This document shows positions 15,170-25,606 of a DNA stretch of 64,000 nucleotides, in pieces. The notes beneath the pieces were generated by a model. That model did not search any database, was not told the origin of the DNA, and saw only the letters and a list, made by a program, of their open reading frames with translations. Location of the stretch: positions 4,036,001 to 4,100,000 of the forward strand of contig CM050668.1 in the NCBI GenBank assembly GCA_027574665.1. Reading direction: 5' to 3'. Each line of letters starts with the position of its first letter. The first letter of the stretch is position 1. The position numbers and the translations under genes were made by a program. The stretch comes from Rhynochetos jubatus. Its lineage: Eukaryota > Chordata > Aves > Eurypygiformes > Rhynochetidae.

Positions 15170-15690
15170 CGGGATGACAGCTTCGCTTGGGGTCTCGGCG
15201 CTCCCCGCCCACTGTCATACACCTCCTATAGCCACGACTCCGAGGCTGAAGAGGGAGAAGCAGCAAAGACGCGTTCCAACAGTACGCCGAGGTACCTGTC
15301 CCTGTGCGCTCCTGTCAAACACCTTCACCTTTCCTCAGCTGACGTCAGGAGGGTGAGGCACCTCAGACTGGAAAGAAGCCTGAAGACAGAGAGGAACATC
15401 ACCCCTTGCCACAGCCGCGGGCCAGCGGAGGATAGGACAGAGCGAAGCCCGACTGGGAGGCAGATACAAACAGCCCAACCTGTCTCTCTGGCAACCTGCG
15501 TCGCCTTCAGCGTGTGCAGCGTTCGCCGCACGCAGGTACTGGGAACCAGGTTCTTACAGCCCCTCTGCCGAACGCTGCCGCAGAACCAAGGAGTTTGAAC
15601 TCTGCCTTTCCAGGGCCGTTAGAAATAATGCCCAAAGGCTATGCGGAGGAGGAGGAGGCCTTTGGATCCTTTTCCCGCACCTCCGCAGCA
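15170..15690. promoter_or_regulatory. Orphan CpG island, possible promoter
   Basis: By eye I count about 29 CpG in roughly 460 bp between 15181 and 15660, with GC a little under 60 percent. That is an observed-to-expected ratio near 0.8, where the flanks are clearly CpG-poor. Donor-like sequences exist on both strands: CGCAG|GTACTGG at about 15535 (plus) and GGAG|GTGAGAC at about 15165 (minus). No recognisable protein is encoded in any frame. It could be a promoter of an uncharacterised transcript or an alternative start of a neighbouring gene. Confidence 0.45.
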
Positions 15691-16920
15691 TCACTGGAGA
15701 GCACACATTCCTCACATCAGGAAGAGAAACAGGTACCTTAAAGTTGGCAACTCTGCTTGGTTTTCAGGCAAGTCTGCAGCGCTCAAGAAGCTCTGGAATT
15801 GCTGGGATCACAAAAAAGCCAGTCACTTGTTGAAACACACCCATCCTGTGGCCACCCCTCTTCTCTAGGCAGTGACAAGCTCCCTCCAGGCTCCCTCTTC
15901 ACTGAAACCAGCTATTATTTTGGGGTAAACATCTGCCTTTTATGGAACATCAGCAAACGTAAATCTTTCCCCTTTCCTCCCATCCCTTGCCCCAGAGAAA
16001 CAATCAGTGTGCCTTAATAAAGTTGGCAAGCCCGGGCAGCCCCAGTAAGCACGAGGGTTTCCTCCTCCCGGCACAGGAAGCTGACTTCCTTCGAAGCCAC
16101 CGCTGCCACGTTTCTGTCCTGCCTCACCCTCTCCAGTAGCGCCTTGGGCCGCTGGCAAAGTGCAGCGAAGAACATTACTCACGGCACTAAACCAGGAGAC
16201 ACCAACCCCGAGACAACATGACCGTGTTTAACAGCACAGACTGAACTGACACGAGAAAGCAGCTGGTATGAAAACAACGGCGTTTGCTTCGCTACCAACC
16301 GTCTCCCACGTGCATGCGCCTAGCGGAGGTGATGATCAATCACGTTTAATCGCGTGCTATTAGAGGAGGATCGGACCACACAGTGTGACCAGGTTAACAG
16401 GCTGGAGATAGGCATATCCGATGCCCAGTTAAAACAGTTCTAAAGACAGAACTGCAATGTTCTTGAGGAACCGTGCCTCCCCACTTTACACACCAGGCAA
16501 GCTGCTCTGTCTTCCGTAACTTCCAGGCAAACAAAGGGTCAATGGAAAACAATTCCCTTGCTCGGAGTTTACCATGCAATTCCCACTGGATTATCCTAGG
16601 TTACCCAGGCTAATTGGAAGGATGACTAAGGGAGACTGCTGGCTTGAAGAGGCTTTCATGGTAACACTCAGATGATGAACACCATTTTCTAGGTTAACAT
16701 ACTGCTTAAGCACTATCTAGCTGCCAGTGACTATCCTCTACGTGAACCATCTCCAGTCGTTCCTAATACAAACCCCAGGCTAATACGTTAACAACTGGAT
16801 TCTTAACCAGCATTTTTCATCTGTCACCCCTCCTCTCCACCTCTGTGCTCAGACCCACACACCTTCCTTGCTTCACACCACAAGGCTGTCTTCCTGCAAC
16901 GCTCTTACAAATCAGAGGTA
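15691..16920. other. No gene seen
   Basis: This lies between the orphan CpG island and the longest CR1 copy. A plus-strand donor-like AACAG|GTACCT at about 15731 is the only exon-like signal. Confidence 0.45.
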
Positions 16921-17806
16921 GAATCACAGACTCACGGAACGGTTTGGGCTGGAAGGGACCTTAAAGATCATCAGATCCAACCCCTGCCACGGGCAGGGAC
17001 ACCCTCCACTAGCCCAGGTTGCTCCCAGCCTCATCCAGCCTGGCCTTGGACACTCCCAGGGATGGGGCACCCACAGCTTCTCTGGGCAACCTGTCCCAGT
17101 GCCTCCCCACCCTCTGCGGGAAGAATTTCTTCCTGATATCCAATCTAAATCTCCCCGCTTTCAGTTTAAACCTGTTACCCCTTGTCCTGTCACTACAGGC
17201 CCTTGTAAAAAGGTTCTCCTTCTTTCTTGTCAGCCCCTTCAGGCACTGGAAGGTGCTATAAGGTCTCCCCGGAGCCTTCTCTTCTCCAGGCTGAACACCC
17301 CAACTCTCCCAGCCTGTCCCCATGGCAGAGGGGCTCCAGCCCTTGGAGCATCTCCGTGGCCTCCTCTGGACTCGCTCCAACAGGTCCATATCCTTCTGAT
17401 GCTGAGGGCTCCACAGCTGGACACAGCACTCCAGGGGGGGTCTCAGGAGAGCAGAGCAGAGGGGGAGAATCCCCTCCCTCGCCCTGCTGGACACGCTGCT
17501 CTGGATCCAGCCCAGGATCCGGTTGGTTTCTGGGCTGCCAGCACACGTGGCCGGCTCATGGCCAGCTTTTCGCCCACCAGTACCCCCAGGTCCTTCTCCC
17601 CAGGGCTGCTCTCCATCCATTCTCCACCCAGCCTGTCCTTGTGCTGGGACTGCCAACCCGTGTGCAGGACCTTGCACTTGGCCTTGTTGAACTCCATGAG
17701 ATTGGAACGGTCCCACCTCTCCAGCCTGTCCAGGTCCCTCTGGATGCCATCCCTTCCCTCCAGCGTGTCACCACACCACACAGCTCGGTGTCGTCAGCAA
17801 ACAATG
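16921..17806 (-). mobile_element. CR1 LINE, longest copy, with ORF2 C-terminal remnant
   Basis: This is the longest CR1 copy, about 0.88 kb. On the minus strand it carries the end of the CR1 ORF2 polyprotein in broken frames. Recognisable pieces are [44 protein letters not shown] and [12 protein letters not shown]. The match is to the region after the reverse transcriptase core. A continuous 235-codon frame through it is a by-product of the fragment and not a host gene. Confidence 0.94.
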
Positions 17807-20715
17807 CAAACAGATGGGGAGTCTGTTCCTGTATACTGTGATCCGCATTGTATTCCACTACCAGATGAATCCCCAGAATTACCCAAATGGGTTGAAGACA
17901 TTAATTATGCAAATGGGTTGAATCTTTTCACCTGGCTGCACCAAGGAAACCGTCTCAGCAAGAACTCAGGTGCCCTTTTTCACTTCACGTCCTCTTTCAC
18001 TACAGCTCGCTCTGCTCCCAGCTCTGCCACACCAGTTCCAGTGCCATCTGCTCTGCGGTGGGTTGTCAACGCACACAAAGAACAAGTTCATTCACGGAAA
18101 ACGTAAACCAGAAAGGCAAAAAGCTGTCAAGAAGCTAACAGCTGCAATATCTACCAGACTGAAGATTCAGTTCTTGCAGACCTGCATTTCTTTAAGTGGC
18201 GTTTTCATACATATGCCTGAAAAAACATGCCTACAACCAAGATTTCAAAAATAGGTGCCTGAGAGAAGGCTCCGAAACCCACAGTTAAGTAAATGGCCCG
18301 ATCTTCTTGAGTGTTGAACACCCAGCTGCTCAGACCGTCTTCAAGAGGAACAGAAGGAGGCGAGACTCCTTGGAAGGAAGGAATGAAGAAAGGAAAGAGC
18401 CAGGCCACGTATAGGGTGCATTCTGGTGGAATTAAAGAGGTCACTGGAAGTCAATACTTTGAAAAATGGTTACCTTCACCCTTTTCACATCAGTTTCAAG
18501 CCTGCTGCACACCACATTAAAACCGGAACGTTATACCTGCGTACATGAATCCATGAATTTACCTTGCAATTCCATTTAAAGGGATTTTTATATCATAGCA
18601 AAATACTAACTGTAGGCAGCACCCCACCACAGTATATGAGCAGACACAGTCAGGTCGTAGTTCCCCAACAGGAGCCAGGTCAGATTGTCCAGATACCGGC
18701 CAGATTGTTCACGGTACAGGGTGCTGGCTTGGCAGAGACGGTGCACCTTTCCCGGGGCCTGCTCTAGCTCCACTGGTTAGGCCCACTGGGATGCAATCAC
18801 ATTCCAAACTTGTATCCCAGGGACCCTTGAGCAGTGGGATTGGGCAGCACTTACGTTAACCTCTCACAGTTACAGCCGTTTCATTACCTCAGGAGATGCT
18901 GCCAGGTTGCACACTAATGACCAAACTTCACGCAAACGTTAAAATACACAAAGCGAGATCAACACCGTTTTGGTCAGCTACACAGCGTCAGGGCCAAGAG
19001 TCTTTTCGTACCAACCTTCGTGTCCCTTATAAACACAAAGCTTTCTAAGAGCCTTCCCAAGGTTTTATTGGATGACAGCGAAGACAGTTACAGAACGGAG
19101 ATGAACCCAGTGGCTCTCCTGGAATGGAACACAGCCAGTCCCAGCTCCGTGACCGCCAGCACGCCTTGGCAGGGACCCACAGACATGGGCCCTTCATCGC
19201 CTTTTTGTGCCGGTCTCGAGGGATGAGGGGACTTCTCTCCAGGTCCCAGGGGAAGGTGCACAGGTCACCCACGCTCAGGCAGCAGTAGCCAGTAGGACGG
19301 CAGGCAGGGGAGGAGAACCCAGGGGAGGAGGCCTGAAGAGTGAACAATGTTTGCCAAACAGCAGGAGGGTCTCTGAAGGAAACTTCTGCCAGAGAGGTTT
19401 GGGGATGAAGGAGGATTCTTAGGTTCCTCAGTTATTTCAGGATTTAGTTCAACAGACACCGCGTCTGCGTTTAAATGTGGTAAAAAAGCAGAGACGATAG
19501 AGAAAACTAATGTCAGCTACAGCATGAATTGGCTCATCTGGCTTTCCGTACTCGTGTTACACTGTTGTCAGGTGGACAGATTCTACTTCTTTTCGCTTAC
19601 GTTCCAAACAGGAATCGGTGAATTATGCTACAGATTCTCACTATCACCTAACGATAAAGGCACGGAGTGACCTCTGGTCACGAGACAACGGAGGGAGTAG
19701 AAGGGCAAACAAACGCAGGGGAGAGCAGCAAACCGAAATTCAGCCACCAGAATAGTGGGGGGAAACTGCCAATTCTTCATTGATGGAACACTGACACAGG
19801 CCGCCTGCGAAGGCGATAAAGGCCTGTTCAGTGAAGTTAGGAATGAGTTAGTACAACGGCCGTCAGGGTTGGTACTGTCGGAACTGATCCAATCCCCGGC
19901 CTGGGAAGCTGTGCTCTGCCATCTGCGCACCTTCACCCACAGCACAGGAAGATTGCCGAGGTGCTGCAGAGCCCTTTCAGGAGCAGCGCACAGGGCTACT
20001 TGTTTGGGAAGGAGAGGGGGAGGGGGAGAAAAAGTCACATGCAACGTCTCTGCCAAATAAAATTCCGCTGATCGCAGTCTCACACATCGCTGGTGGAAGG
20101 AATCAGCTGCAGAAGCAGCTACACACCATGGTACTGTTGGATCTCGGATGTGTCCTGCCCACTTGATGCCTTTACAGGCATTTAGCGGGAGGTAGACATA
20201 ATCACTCTGAAAGCAATGGTTATGCCAAGCAGAGTCCTAAAACCTGTAAAAAAATATCCACCTCAACAGCACTAAAGGTCAGCACCAATCACCTCCCCAG
20301 CCACCTCCCCTGCTCTGGGGAACGAGGGAAGGGGAGGAAAAGATCAGAATTATTACCTGAATGGACTTATAAAATCACACCTTTTGGAGCCGTTCCAAAG
20401 TGCCTCTTGCCCACTCCTCTGGTTGGCAAGACCAAAGAAGAAATGTTAAAGGTAGGAGAAGAACCTGCGGGCGGTTACAGAAAACACAAGTGGTGTCAAC
20501 TTGGTTGAACGGCCATTCCTTCGATGCAAGGGACAGAGATCCCCAGCAGCTTTAGCGCTGCAGAACAAACGATCTCAACAACCAGCAGCTTCCGGGAGCG
20601 GCTCTTTCCAGGCCAGACAGAACAGCAAGTTTAGTAACTGCTTTAAGCCCTCCACTTTCTTCTTACTTCTACTCAGTTGGGACCACAGGAAACAACCAAC
20701 ATTTCACCCAACACC
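17807..20715. other. No gene seen
   Basis: No supported exon or repeat was found between the CR1 copy and the truncated LTR. Confidence 0.5.
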
Positions 20716-21785
20716 TGTACTGGGTTTGCGTGGCGAGGGTTTGGCAGAGTGGGAGTCACAGGGGTGGCTTCTGTGAGAAGCTGCTGGAAGCCTCCCCTGT
20801 GTCTGACAGAGCCAATGCCAGCCGGCTCCAAGATGGACCTGCCCCTGGCCAAGGCCGAGCCCACCAGTGACAGTGGTAGCACCTCTGGGATAACATGTTT
20901 GAGAAGGGAAAAAATAAACCGGGAAGAGAAATTGCAGTTGGAAAGAGAGTGTGAGAATATGTGAGAGAACAACCCTGCAGAGCTCCAGGTCAGGGAGAAG
21001 GAGGGGCAGGAGGTGCTCCAGGCGCTGGAGGAGAGATTCCCTGGCAGCCCCTGGTGCAGCCCATGGTGCACCAGGCTGTGCCCTGCAGCCATGGAGGGTC
21101 ACGGGTGGGCACAGACCCCCCTGCAGCCTGGGGAGGACCCCAAGCCAGAGCAGGGGGATGCCCGAAGCAGGCTGTGACCCCATGGGCAGCCCACACTGGA
21201 GCAGGCTCCTGGCAGGAGCTGTGGCCCCATGGAGAGAGGAGCCCAGGCTGGAGCAGGGGGATGCCCGAAGCAGGCTGTGACCCCGTGGGCAGCCCACGCT
21301 GGAGCAGGCTCCTGGCAGGAGCTGTGGCCCCATGGAGAGAGGAGCCCAGGCTGGAGCAGGTTTGCTGGCAGGACTTGTGACCCCGGGGGGGGGGCCAGGC
21401 TGGAGCAGCTGCTCCTGAAGGACGGCAGCCCGTGGGGGGACCCAGGCTGGGGCAGTGGGTGAGGAACTGCAGCCCCTGGGAAGGACTCATGTGGGAGAAG
21501 TTGGTGGAGGACTGTCTCCTGTGGGGGGGACCCACGCTGGAGCAGGGACAGAGCGTGAGGATCCTCCCCTGTGGAGGAAGGAGCGGCAGAGACAGTGTGT
21601 GAGGGACTGACCACAACCCCCATTCCCCGTCCCCCTGCACTGCTGGGGGCAGATGGGGAACAAAGCTGAGCCTGGGAAGAAGTGAGCTGTGTTTCTGTAA
21701 GATTTAGGGTTTGGTTCTCATTATCCTACTCCAATTTGATCAGCAACAAATTCAACCCATTTCCCCAAGCTGACCTCTGCGTTGG
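20716..21785 (+). mobile_element. 3'-truncated LTR of an avian endogenous retrovirus
   Basis: The element starts TGTACTGGGTTTGCGTGGC and passes through GTGGCTTCTGTGAGAAGCTG, CCAATGCCAGCCGGCTCC, a region of CTGGAGCAGG-containing subunits and CATTCCCCGTCCCCCTGCAC to TTCAACCCATTTCCCCAAGC. I recognise the order as a widespread bird LTR. The 3' part after about 21785, which would hold the CA end, is missing, so no target duplication can be shown. A polyadenylation-like AACAAA lies at about 21745. Open frames across it are by-products of the subunits, whose lengths vary. Confidence 0.75.
21148..21353 (+). repeat. Two 103-bp tandem copies inside the LTR
   Basis: Copy one is 21148-21250 and copy two 21251-21353, both starting GAGCAGGGGGATGCCCGAAG and ending GAGCCCAGGCTG. 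They differ at only about two positions (CCCATGGGCAG versus CCCGTGGGCAG, and CACACTGG versus CACGCTGG). Each is made of two related subunits of about 51 bp with the core CTGGAGCAGG. Confidence 0.9.
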
Positions 21786-23467
21786 CAGCTCTCAGCAAGC
21801 CAGAGGACCGTGCAGTTCCAGGGAGGCCCAGGCACAGCTCGGAGCATCTTGGCTTGGATGATGGTCTCACTAAAATGCAGGAAAAAAACCAGCACAAATA
21901 AAAGTCCTCTCCCCTTACATTACAAAGCAGAGAGAGAAGCATCTGCAACGATGGAATTCAACTAGTTAGTGTGATCCTGTTGTAGGAGCCCAGTTCCTAG
22001 GCACTGACTTTCACGAAGGAGACGAGTAGGAGTAGGGATGAGTTTGTCACGGACTCCACGTACAGAACAGCACTTGGCATATCTTGCTCATATGTCAAAC
22101 GCGTGCCTCCGCAGTATTCCACATACGGGTTCTGATTAATTTTTTTAAGAATAATTTAATGCTGACTTAACGAATGTGATGATTAGATCATCGACTTGCA
22201 GGGCAACTCACGAACATACCAATAGAGCAGTGCTATCACGCTGCGTAAACCCTACCACGGCTGAACAATGGGAACAAGGACTCGCAGGATGTTGGCCTGT
22301 CTTCCTGGTTTTAAGGGAATCGGCTGCGGTGTTGGGGGCATCTGGTTTGCAGCTGTTAATGAGTTCGGCAGTTGCAAACTTCGAGTTTGGCAACAGAGGT
22401 AGAATCACATGATTCTGTTACTGATCCTCAGGGCTCTGTAAATCCAAGCTCAGCACTTCTCAGAGTATCGATTGACCTTACAAACAAACCCGTTACCAAA
22501 ACCAAATCATCACCTAATGCCAACATTCCCAGACCATTTCAGAATTAGGCTGTTCGCACTGTACACGTCTGTATATTGTGCCCAGGAAGCCTGAAGCACA
22601 ATGCCAGCCTTTACGGCAGTACGACTACAGGCAGCTCGTGAGAACTTCTGGTAAAAAGCCAAGGAAGGATCTGGCACTCTTGTCACCAGCAAATATCACA
22701 GAATTAAACAAACCCAGGTAATGTTATGGCTCCAATACTGGCGTGCCCTTGTCACAGAACTCACCCATCGGTTTCTGGGCGTAAAGCAGTGAACAGTGCA
22801 TGGTATCTGCTGTACAACATAGCCCGTTGTGAATTTGCCCTCATCTCCCAGTTTAACTTCACGGCAAAGCCAGAGCCACGTGGATATCATCAAACAGCAG
22901 ACGTGGCACAGTAACACTGTGCCAGCTGAGTCTCAGGCGTGCAAGTCCAACCTCAAGTGTGCAGTGAGTTGAAAAGGCCTTAAAGAATGTTTTTAGACCT
23001 CCCAGATTCATCCTACAATCAGGCATTGGTGCAAGGAGAATTTTCTCCCTCTAACTGGAAGAAAAATGCTCCAAATTTCACCAAGTCTGCCAGATAAAAA
23101 CAAGTTTCAATCCAAACATTGCTACCAAGTAGCTTAAAGAATAGCCTGAAAAATGTTAAGGCAAGCACTTAGGACCTCTACAAGCTGATGTAGATACACC
23201 AGCTTGTATACTTGGATTATATATTATATATTGGATTACATATCCAATAGTAAAAATCCCTTTATGGACATGAGTTCTCTGGCACCCCATGAATTTCCAG
23301 AAGTCAGTGGTGCCATGGCTTAGGTCAGTTTTTACAACCAGAAAACTTTGCTCAGTCTTTCAGAATACCAATTTTTATTTTAAAGAAAATTACCACACTC
23401 TTACTGGGTATCACAAAGAAGTTTCTCTGTGATTTCCCATAATGACATAAGCTCTGGCCAAACATCC
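21786..23467. other. No gene seen
   Basis: This stretch has no supported exon. A short AT-rich partial palindrome, TATATTATATATTGG, lies near 23221. Confidence 0.5.
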
Positions 23468-24021
23468 TACCCTGGAAGTTCTCCTCCCCCTCTGCTCGGC
23501 GCTGGGGAGGCCTCCCCTGCAGTGCTGTGTCCAGCTCGGGGCTCCTCAGCTCCAGAAGGACAAGGAGCTGCTGGAGAGGGCCCAGCGCAGGGCCACTGCG
23601 ATGGGGAAGGGGCTGGAGCACCTTCCACCTGAGGAAAGGCTGGGAGAGCTGGGGCTGTTCAGCTGGGAGAAGAGGGGGCTGAGGGGATCTGATCAATGCT
23701 GATCAATATCTGAAGGGGGGTGTCAGGGGGATGGGGCCAGGCTCTGCTCAGGGGTGCCCAGTGACAGGACCAGGGGCAATGGCCATCAACTGGCAAACAG
23801 AAGGTTCAGCCTGAACGTGAGGAAACTCTTCTGCCCTGGGAGGGTGACAGAGCCCTGGGACAGGCTGCCCAGAGAGGGGGGAGTCTCCTTCCCTGGAGAC
23901 TTTCCAAAGCCCCTGGACTTGTTCCTGTGTGATCTGCTCTGGGGGATCCTGCTCTGGCAGGGTGTTGGGCTAGATGATCTCCAGAGGTCCCTTCCAACCC
24001 CCAACACTCTGTGAAGCTGTG
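23468..24021 (+). mobile_element. CR1 LINE fragment, plus orientation
   Basis: This is the only CR1 copy in plus orientation. It reads CTCAGCTCCAGAAGGACAAG, then GTTCAGCTGGGAGAAGAGGG, GACAGGACCAGGGGCAATGG and AGATGATCTCCAGAGGTCCC to the end AACACTCTGTGAAGCTGTGA. The terminal short repeat typical of CR1 is degenerate. Broken remnants of the ORF2 C-terminus (SDRTRGNGHQL, NVRKLFCPGRV, WDRLPRE) are readable. Confidence 0.93.
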
Positions 24022-24075
24022 ACTGTCACTACCTGCGTTTAAGTCAGGTTTCAGAACAGATTTGTTAAAAATGAG

Positions 24076-24090
24076 GGAGAGAGAGAGAGA
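24076..24090. repeat. Short GA microsatellite
   Basis: About seven GA units follow the end of the plus-strand CR1 copy by some 55 bp. Confidence 0.9.
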
Positions 24091-25278
24091 AACAAAAACC
24101 TGCGGTTGCAGAATCATGTTATTTATAATGACATTAGGTAGTCACAGTCGTTACAGGAATATTGTGCTTTATGATCCTTATGATGTACTGGGAAACCAGG
24201 CAAGATTCATAGTACTGCACAACGCACTTGCTAATACCTTCCTCAGGCTTTGGCTTTAGGGTGCATGCTGGGAACGACACCGTCTCAAACAATGAAAGTT
24301 GACAACGCTAATCGTGTCCTGCTTGGCACCTGGCACGGTATTATGACGACAGATACCACATCCAAAGTCTTTACGCACTTTAGAGATAAGAGCTCCGATG
24401 GATCGTTATGTTCAAGTGGTTGTACAGCTGCTCCTGTTCGCTCATGAGAGGAGATACTTACCCGAGGCCTGAGTGTACACTAAGAGCCTCAAAGGCGTAC
24501 CAAGAGGCTGTTAACAAACTACACATAAAATAATCACAACCTTCCACTTTTGAATCTGACACTGACTTTGAGAGTTTCTGCTTCTGTTGATCATTTCAGA
24601 CAACTGGAAACATTTTTTGTACTATCTGCATTTTCCAAACCCTACAGGCAAATCTTATCCTGCTGAGAATCCATAGGCCTCCCCCCCTAATCTCCATGAG
24701 ACGTTCTGCCTTCAGAGCTAGTGCCCCGTCTAGGCCAGCAGCCGTGCTCCATACACTGCCTTCTGGAGCTCCCCAGCTCCGCCGAACGCTGGGGCCTGTT
24801 TTGCAGCGGGCAGGGTTGCCATATGCCGATGCAGCAGCAGTTTTTGACTCACAGTCAAAACTATCCAAAGAAGTCGGTACGCAGGATTTTCTGCCGTACG
24901 CAGGAATTGTTACTTGGCCTTTTCTCTAGCTGTATCTCATTAAGCAAAAAGGAAAGAGAAAGGGGAGGACGTTCTTTTCTTCTTTGCAGATCTTGCCCCA
25001 CAGCTCATCCTCATTCAGAAGACAGCGTTCATTTCGGGTACCTAGAAAACCAAGACAGAGCAGAAGGGCGTTGTAAGAATCTAGGTGACTGAGGAGAGCG
25101 TTCTGTCCATCCAACTCCACAGGGTTTAAGCCCTTTGCACTTTGAATATGATGTCTTTCAGGGAAGAGGGAGAGGTATTACAGGGAGCTAGGACTGGTTC
25201 TACTGGGCACGTGTCTCTAAGCACACTTCCCCGCCCCCGGCGTGCTCTGCGGCCTGTTGGCTCAGTATGGGAGCGCTG

Positions 25279-25284
25279 TTTAAT
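25279..25284 (-). terminator. Candidate SPNS3 polyadenylation signal ATTAAA
   Basis: The minus strand has ATTAAA here, about 155 nt after the SPNS3 stop, the first usual signal variant after the TAA. A canonical AATAAA is not seen closer. A longer 3' end is equally possible. Confidence 0.3.
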
Positions 25285-25438
25285 CTGAGACTTTGCTGGG
25301 CTTTTGCCTTTATCGTTTTATGGCAACCGGCATGGTGCTCGCATAACGGGTGTTTTGGCAGAGCCAATGCCACGGCTCGTGTACAAACAGGAAACCAACC
25401 AGAAACCGGTTTAAAGGTTATAAAGGTACATAGAAACC

Positions 25439-25606
25439 TTAAAGCCGCTCCGCTTCCTTACGGTCTTCCTCGATGTAGAAGGATGTCAGGAGGAAAAACC
25501 CTCCTCCAAAGACGCCAACAAAAGCACACACGATGAAGCTGTACTGCATGCTCCAGAAACTCCACTGGAATGAGTGGGCATGCTTGGCCTGGATAGCATT
25601 GGAGAT
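25439..25606 (-). CDS. SPNS3: SPNS3 coding exon 11, C-terminus and stop (residues 444-498)
   Basis: This is the last exon. It encodes [20 protein letters not shown], then helix 12 ([20 protein letters not shown]) and the tail [14 protein letters not shown] before TAA at 25439-25441. The acceptor is CTCCCCAG|AT. The helix-12 [13 protein letters not shown] pattern is close to mammalian SPNS3. The tail after helix 12 is about 12-15 residues, shorter than the roughly 30 residues I recall in human SPNS3, which helps explain the slightly shorter protein. Confidence 0.94.
   Translation of the reverse strand: MSNAIQAKHAHSFQWSFWSMQYSFIVCAFVGVFGGGFFLLTSFYIEEDRKEAERL

Larger units (their letters stand above)
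24022..25438 (-). other. SPNS3 3' untranslated region and downstream flank
   Basis: The mRNA must continue to the left of the stop at 25439, but its end is not fixed by the sequence. Besides the GA microsatellite and the candidate ATTAAA I see nothing distinctive. Confidence 0.5.

Noticed and set aside
15143..15598. 151-codon ORF in the orphan CpG island
   Set aside because: The GC-rich context lowers stop frequency and several frames are open. No protein family is recognisable, so I kept only the island.
17009..17716. 235-codon minus-strand ORF
   Set aside because: It is a frame through the CR1 copy; readable pieces match the end of CR1 ORF2, so it is not a host gene.
20951..21640. Several overlapping 110-216 codon ORFs on both strands
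   Set aside because: They run through the GC-rich subunit array of an LTR in many frames at once, which is typical of repeat structure and not of coding.
1..25438. SPNS2 exons expected left of SPNS3
   Set aside because: Synteny in mammals suggests SPNS2 here, but no frame on the minus strand shows its motifs ([21 protein letters not shown]). It must begin beyond the left edge or be elsewhere.
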